Below are positions 60,112 through 64,000 of a stretch of 64,000 nucleotides of DNA, one piece after another (position 1 is the stretch's first letter; every line of letters starts with the position of its first letter). The stretch is from Archangium primigenium. Its GTDB lineage: Bacteria; Myxococcota; Myxococcia; Myxococcales; Myxococcaceae. Location of the stretch: contig NZ_JADWYI010000001.1 of assembly GCF_016904885.1 (NCBI RefSeq), positions 868,001 to 932,000 of the forward strand. Direction: 5' to 3'. Position numbers and translations under genes: made by a program. A model generated the notes under the pieces. It saw only the letters and a program-made list of their open reading frames with translations. It made no database searches and was not told where the DNA came from.

Positions 60112-60750
60112 TCAGTCCGCGGGCCGCTGCAGTCGCTCCAGGTGCGAGCACAGCAGCTCCACGGTGGCCGCCGTCCAGCGCTCCAGCTCGCGGGGGCTCG
60201 GCTTGCGGTCGGTCACCTTCTCGGCGATGGCGCCCAGGGCCAGCAGGAAGAAGTCCGTCAGGAAGGCCACCTCCGTGGGGGCCCGGTGGGGGAGGGCCTC
60301 GCCGAAGAACTGTTGGACACGCGCCTGCGCCCGCGCCTGGTGCGCCTGGACCTCGGGGGCGTCCTCGAACAGCGCGCTGGCGTCGCTCAGTGCCCGGCGC
60401 AGCGCGGCCTCCTCCTGCTCGGTCCGGAAGAACGCCTGGATGGCGCGCCGCAGCCGCTCCACCGGGGGCCGCGTCAGGTCGAACAAGAGCCCGTCGAGCA
60501 GCGTGAACGTCGCCGCCCACTCGTCCCGCTGCAGGCGGAACAGCAAGGCCCCCTTGTTCGGGAAGTACTGGTAGAGCGAGCCCACGCTGATGCCCGCCTC
60601 CTCCGCCACCCGGATGGTGGTGAAGCGCAGCGCCCCCTCGCGCCGCAGAACGCGAATAGAGGCCTCGAGGATGTCGGCCACCATCCGCTCCGAGCGCTCC
60701 TGCTGGGGCTGCTTCCTCGACGACAGGGCCGGCTTCTTGCGACGTGCCAT
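60112..60750 (-). CDS. TetR-family repressor
   Basis: 212 aa from the ATG at 60750. N-terminal helix-turn-helix FTTIRVAEEAGISVGSLYQYFPNKGALL is a textbook TetR/AcrR HTH; the rest is the helical ligand-binding domain. It is divergent from the NAD(P)-binding protein gene across 66 bp and most likely represses that operon in response to a small molecule. Confidence 0.93.
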   Translation of the reverse strand: MARRKKPALSSRKQPQQERSERMVADILEASIRVLRREGALRFTTIRVAEEAGISVGSLYQYFPNKGALLFRLQRDEWAATFTLLDGLLFDLTRPPVERLRRAIQAFFRTEQEEAALRRALSDASALFEDAPEVQAHQARAQARVQQFFGEALPHRAPTEVAFLTDFFLLALGAIAEKVTDRKPSPRELERWTAATVELLCSHLERLQRPAD

Positions 60751-60816
60751 GGACCGCACGCGATAGCGAATCGAACGCGAGTACACAACGCGAACATTCA
60801 TTCGTATTTTCTCTCC
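60751..60816. promoter_or_regulatory. Divergent control region of the TetR and NAD(P)-binding genes
   Basis: A 66-bp AT-richer spacer. AACGCGA occurs twice in direct orientation (60774-60780, 60787-60793), and loosely matched GAAT/ATTC half-sites flank them. A likely TetR operator region, but no perfect palindrome is seen. Confidence 0.4.
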
Positions 60817-61440
60817 ATGCGCATCGCCATTCTCGGCGCGACCGGACGGACCGGCCGCCAACTCGTTCGTCAGGCCCTGGACCGGGGACACGCCGTCGTC
60901 GCGCTCGCGCGGCGGCCCGAGTCCCTCGCGGGGCTCTCCGCCCCCGGGCTCGAGGTCGTCCGCGCGGACGTGTTCGACCCCCCGAGTCTCCAGGCGGCCG
61001 TGCGCGGCGCCGACGTACTCGTCAGCGGCCTGGGCCTCACGAAGGGGGACGCGCGCGGCACGTTGGAGGCGGGCGCCCGGGCGGTGCGGGACGCGGGCGC
61101 GCGGCGGGTGGTGTGGCTGGGCGCGCTCGGCACGGGGGACTCGCGCCAGGCGGGCGGCCCCCTCGTCTCGGCCCTGCTGCCGCTCGTGCTGGGCGCGGAG
61201 CTTCCCGACAAGGTGCGCGCGGATGACCTCGTGCGCGCCGCCGGAGCATCCGTCATCCACGCGGGCCCCCTGGGCAATGGCCCGGCGCGCGGCGGAGGGC
61301 GGCTCGTGCCGGTGGCGGGGCTGCGCGCGCGCCTGCTCCCGCCGGGGATTTCCCGCGCGGACCTGGCGGCGCTGATGTTGGACGAAGCCGAGAGCCCGAG
61401 GTTCCCGGGCGCCACCGCCGTGGCGCTGCGGACCCCATGA
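60817..61440 (+). CDS. NAD(P)-binding atypical SDR (NmrA-like)
   Basis: 207 aa. Starts MRIAILGATGRTGRQLVRQAL, the GxxGxxG nucleotide-binding motif of atypical SDRs (NAD(P)H-binding, PF13460-like). VRADVFDPPSLQAAVRGADVLVSGLG and VVWLGALGTGD are typical of the family. The catalytic Tyr-x-x-x-Lys is absent. Often a redox sensor or reductase of small quinones. Its stop is followed by the inositol-phosphatase-like gene 20 bp on; both are probably controlled by the TetR protein. Confidence 0.88.
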   Translation: MRIAILGATGRTGRQLVRQALDRGHAVVALARRPESLAGLSAPGLEVVRADVFDPPSLQAAVRGADVLVSGLGLTKGDARGTLEAGARAVRDAGARRVVWLGALGTGDSRQAGGPLVSALLPLVLGAELPDKVRADDLVRAAGASVIHAGPLGNGPARGGGRLVPVAGLRARLLPPGISRADLAALMLDEAESPRFPGATAVALRTP

Positions 61441-61460
61441 GGAAGGACACGGAGGACACC

Positions 61461-62258
61461 ATGTCGGACACCCTGTCGAATCAGGAACTGCTCACGTCGA
61501 TGACCCAGGCCGCCCACGCGTTGGGCGACACCCTTCGCACCCAACCCCGGCCCCGCGGCTTCCGGACGCGGCGGGAGTTGCTCGCGGCCTTCCAGGCCAT
61601 GGACGGGCCCCAGCAGCGGTGGCTGCGCGACCGCTTGAGCGCGCTCCAGCCCGAGGCCGTCTGGGCGGACGAGATGGACGGCGAGTTGCCGCGCACGGGG
61701 TATGTCTGGTTGAGCGACCCCATGGATGGCGCGGTGCAGTTCATGCACGGCCACACGCACTGGTGCGTGAACCTCACGCTCGCCAAGGACCTGGAGCCGC
61801 TCGCCACGGTGCTCTACCACCCGGCCCTGAACGAGACCTACGCGGCGCTGCGCGGCCACGGCGCCACGCTCAATGGCCAACCCCTCGCGCCCTCGGACAA
61901 GACCGAACTGTCGGCCGCGTATGTCATCACCAGCCAGTCCGCGCACGTCGCGAAGTTCCCCCGGGACGTGGATCTGGCGGGCCGCTCGCTGAGCGCGGTG
62001 CTCGGGGCGGGCGCCGCCGTGCGCAACCTGGGCGCCACCGCGTGGCAGGTCGCGGACGTGGGCGGTGGCCGCATCGACGCGTTCTGGCTCTACGGCGTGG
62101 ATGACGTGAACCTGCTCGGCGCGACGTTGATCGCCCAGGAGGCGGGGGCGCGGGTGACGGACGTGGCGGGCCAGCCCTGGCGCGCCGGGGCCGCGAGCAT
62201 CGTCGTGGCGGCGCCCTCGCTGCACGCGCAGATGCTCGCCGTGCTCCCGCGCGGGTGA
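61461..62258 (+). CDS. Inositol monophosphatase-family protein
   Basis: 265 aa from ATG 61461, chosen for the GGAGG 7 nt upstream; an earlier ATG at 61437 overlaps the previous stop. Metal-binding WLSDPMDGAVQFMHG (DPxDG) and GVDDVNLLGATLIAQEAGARVTD match the IMPase superfamily. The usual GEE motif is replaced by WADEMDGE and the Trp-Asp before the last block by VDD, so activity on inositol phosphate is uncertain; another sugar phosphate is possible. Confidence 0.85.
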   Translation: MSDTLSNQELLTSMTQAAHALGDTLRTQPRPRGFRTRRELLAAFQAMDGPQQRWLRDRLSALQPEAVWADEMDGELPRTGYVWLSDPMDGAVQFMHGHTHWCVNLTLAKDLEPLATVLYHPALNETYAALRGHGATLNGQPLAPSDKTELSAAYVITSQSAHVAKFPRDVDLAGRSLSAVLGAGAAVRNLGATAWQVADVGGGRIDAFWLYGVDDVNLLGATLIAQEAGARVTDVAGQPWRAGAASIVVAAPSLHAQMLAVLPRG

Positions 62259-62265
62259 CGCGCCC

Positions 62266-63006
62266 TCATGGCTCCACCGTGCTGGGCAGCCGACCGCGAT
62301 CCTTGGACACGGGCAGGTAGCACTTGCCCTGGTGCTCGGCCTGGACGGCGTTGCACGGCGGCCGTCGGCCCAGCTCGACCCAACACCCGCCGTTCATCTC
62401 CACCTCGTCGAGCTGGGGCTTGCAGGGCGCCACGGCCTGATTGCGGAAGGGCTTGTCGGGCAGCGGATAGGAAAGCGCGTCTGGCGACGGGGTCTCCGTG
62501 TCGACGAGGAAGGGCGCGTCCGGCGGAGCGTGGCGCCCGGTGGACTCGCCGCGCGAGGGCGCGGTGGGGGACAGGTGGAGCCAGATGACGCCCGCGATGA
62601 GCAGGACGAAGGCGATGGGCCGCGGGTAGCGGGCGAGCAGCACCCGCGCGCTGAGCGGCGAGGGCGTGAGCTGGGCGATGAAGCGCGGGCTGTGCTCCAC
62701 GCGCTGGGCCACGGCCTTCATCCACGCGAAGATGTTGGCCAGATCCGGACCCGAGATGGGCGCGGTGGCGCCCTCGATGCGCAGCCGCAAGACGCTGGAC
62801 GAGCGCTGGCAGGTGATGCGCACGTCGTAGTCGGCCGAGGGTTTCCAGAGCACCCGGTCACTGGGTTGGAACTCCAGGGCGGGCTGCCCGGTGTCCACCT
62901 GCCAGGCGTCATAGAGACGCCCGAGGTCGGGTCCGACCTCGTCATAACTCGCGCCGAGTTCGAAGCACTCGGGCCCGCCGCGCCTGCCCTTCTTCTCGTC
63001 CGCCAC
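62266..63006 (-). CDS. Membrane protein of the myxobacterial kinase-associated type
   Basis: 246 aa. The N-terminal 140 residues (CFELGASYDEVGPDLGRLYDAW, LEFQPSDRVLWKPSADYDVRI) form a cytoplasmic domain. One transmembrane helix follows (IAFVLLIAGVIWLHL), then a Pro-rich spacer and a Cys-containing end (NGGCWVELGRRPPCN, QGKCYLPVS). I recall proteins of this build next to or fused to Ser/Thr kinases in myxobacteria, but no kinase gene is adjacent here. Function unknown. Confidence 0.6.
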   Translation of the reverse strand: MADEKKGRRGGPECFELGASYDEVGPDLGRLYDAWQVDTGQPALEFQPSDRVLWKPSADYDVRITCQRSSSVLRLRIEGATAPISGPDLANIFAWMKAVAQRVEHSPRFIAQLTPSPLSARVLLARYPRPIAFVLLIAGVIWLHLSPTAPSRGESTGRHAPPDAPFLVDTETPSPDALSYPLPDKPFRNQAVAPCKPQLDEVEMNGGCWVELGRRPPCNAVQAEHQGKCYLPVSKDRGRLPSTVEP

Positions 63007-63113
63007 GGATGTCCCTCCCAGGCGCAGTTGGCCTCGAATTGACCTCCGGAGTCAAGTGCAATGGGGTGGCCTCCGGAGTCATACCCGGTTGACCTCGGAG
63101 GTCACGGGGCGTG

Positions 63114-63692
63114 TCAGGGCCTCGGGGTGAGGGTGAGGGTCACGGCGCCGGAGATCGTGCTGGCGCCCGCGTCGCTCAGGCAGTCGGTGAGGGCGCTGGG
63201 GGGGAGGACGACGATCTGCTCGACCCGGGCGCCCGCGAACAGGCCGGCGGTGACCTGGCCCGTGGAGACGACGAGGGACGCGCCATCCGGCTCCAGGGTG
63301 ATGAAGGAGGTAACGGCGTAGGTGCTGGTTTGGCCGGTGTTCCACCGGAGGGTCTGGGCGAAGCGGGGCGTGCTGAGCAGGCAGCCCTGGACGGACGTGC
63401 CGGTGTCGGGGACGAACGTGGCGGACAGGAGCGTGGGGTAGGTCGCCGAGACACACCCGGTGAGCCAGCCGGTGGAGGTGGAGGTGACCGGACGCGGGGT
63501 GGCGGTGAGGCCAGGCGAGTAGGTGAGGGACACGGTGCCCCGGCAGACGATGTCGAGCAGGTCGAGGTCGCCCGAGTCGGTGCTTTCGATGAGCTCGGCG
63601 GGGGGCTCCTCCGACTGGAGGGCTTCTTCCTGGGACGTGAGGGCGCCCGTGGAGGCGAGGAGGGATGCGAGGGTCAAGCGGAGCAAGTGCAT
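63114..63692 (-). CDS. Secreted protein, unrecognised
   Basis: 192 aa from the ATG at 63692. Signal peptide MHLLRLTLASLLASTGALTS. The mature part is Ser/Thr-rich and beta-prone with spaced cysteines (DIVCRGTVSLTYSPGL, GWLTGCVSATYP, VQGCLLSTP, LTDCLSDAG). No catalytic motif. Probably a surface or extracellular protein. The 227 bp upstream, up to the lipoprotein at the window end, hold no recognised site. Confidence 0.7.
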   Translation of the reverse strand: MHLLRLTLASLLASTGALTSQEEALQSEEPPAELIESTDSGDLDLLDIVCRGTVSLTYSPGLTATPRPVTSTSTGWLTGCVSATYPTLLSATFVPDTGTSVQGCLLSTPRFAQTLRWNTGQTSTYAVTSFITLEPDGASLVVSTGQVTAGLFAGARVEQIVVLPPSALTDCLSDAGASTISGAVTLTLTPRP

Positions 63693-63919
63693 GCGGCCAG
63701 GATTGGAATGGCGCGCGACGCGGACAAGTTGTGGGGGCTTGGCGCTCGTTGGAGACGAACGGAGAGGTGTTACGGAAGGGCGAGGCCGTTGCGCCGACCG
63801 AGTCGCACCAGGCAGGCGGGCAGCGGTTCCAGGAGCCACGTTTTCGGCTTCTGGACAGCCCAGCGCGTGAGCCGTGCTCGCTGTCGTGCCGTCGCAACAG
63901 GAGCATGGATGATCCGACC

Positions 63920-64000
63920 ATGCGTCTTCGAGCGTGCCTCGCACTTCTGCTCTACGTCTCTGCCTGCGCGACGTCCGCGCCGAGTCCGGAAGAGCCCGTG
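63920..64000 (+). CDS. Lipoprotein N-terminus, cut by window edge
   Basis: 27 codons visible. From ATG 63920 (or 63905, in frame) the sequence is MRLRACLALLLYVSACATSA, a lipoprotein signal with lipobox VSAC. The rest lies beyond the window. It resembles the signal of the lipoprotein toxins in this window, so another toxin gene is possible; nothing more can be said. Confidence 0.55.
   Translation, partial: MRLRACLALLLYVSACATSAPSPEEPV

Overview
This is a very GC-rich window (GC third positions throughout, so many false antisense ORFs) from what looks like a myxobacterium of the Cystobacterineae (Archangium/Cystobacter/Myxococcus relatives). The call rests on families that are largely myxobacterial: a DUF2381 (TIGR02268) protein, a TIGR02269-type lipoprotein paired with a double-CXXCG protein, lipoprotein toxins with dedicated immunity genes, and many Ser/Thr and His kinases. 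No rRNA, tRNA, CRISPR array or insertion sequence was seen.

Layout. 1-765: 5' part of a selenocysteine formate dehydrogenase, whose in-frame TGA is followed by a textbook SECIS hairpin. 879-6517: a two-gene operon of a giant PD-(D/E)XK-like / helical / AAA ATPase protein (1689 aa) and an overlapping HNH-like nuclease, a candidate anti-phage system. 6676-8414: phospholipase D family protein and a small membrane protein. 8537-12244: a tightly packed four-gene operon (unknown protein, QueC/QatC-like enzyme, XRE-ImmA/IrrE metallopeptidase, PIN-like nuclease), a second candidate defence system, with an 11-bp inverted repeat upstream. 12520-15740: lipoprotein toxin and immunity pair. 15728-18310: DUF2381 protein and a Ser/Thr kinase fused in frame to a lipoprotein. 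18410-30145: mostly metabolism (FAD amine/carotenoid-type oxidoreductase, SDR, IMPACT-like, OsmC, Uma2, glutathione reductase, proline dehydrogenase, hydrolase, acyltransferase, AT-hook protein, tryptophan 2,3-dioxygenase). 31137-41969: signalling, with two histidine kinases, a MshEN-REC-adenylate cyclase, an orphan sigma-54 ATPase fragment, a macrodomain protein, a SCO1 protein and small unknowns. 41999-43382: second toxin/immunity pair (TIGR02269 lipoprotein plus double-CXXCG protein). 43551-45335: LysM-GH19 lysozyme/chitinase and a SnoaL-like protein. 45372-52941: a convergent pair, an unknown 491-aa protein and a 2037-aa TPR-CHAT protease-like protein. 52972-56843: CBS protein, two overlapping ArsA/Get3-type ATPases and an unknown. 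57060-58157: small lipoproteins. 58351-60108: a third lipoprotein-toxin locus in which the toxin is broken (frameshift plus amber stop) and the downstream gene is intact. 60112-64000: TetR regulator divergent from an NAD(P)-binding protein and inositol-phosphatase-like enzyme, a kinase-locus-type membrane protein, a secreted protein and the start of another lipoprotein.

The main theme is conflict. Two multi-gene nuclease operons with defence-like architecture sit within 12 kb of each other, and three lipoprotein toxin/immunity modules resemble the SitA/SitI kin-discrimination system that Myxococcus transfers by outer-membrane exchange. All functional statements are from reading the translated sequence; no database search was possible.
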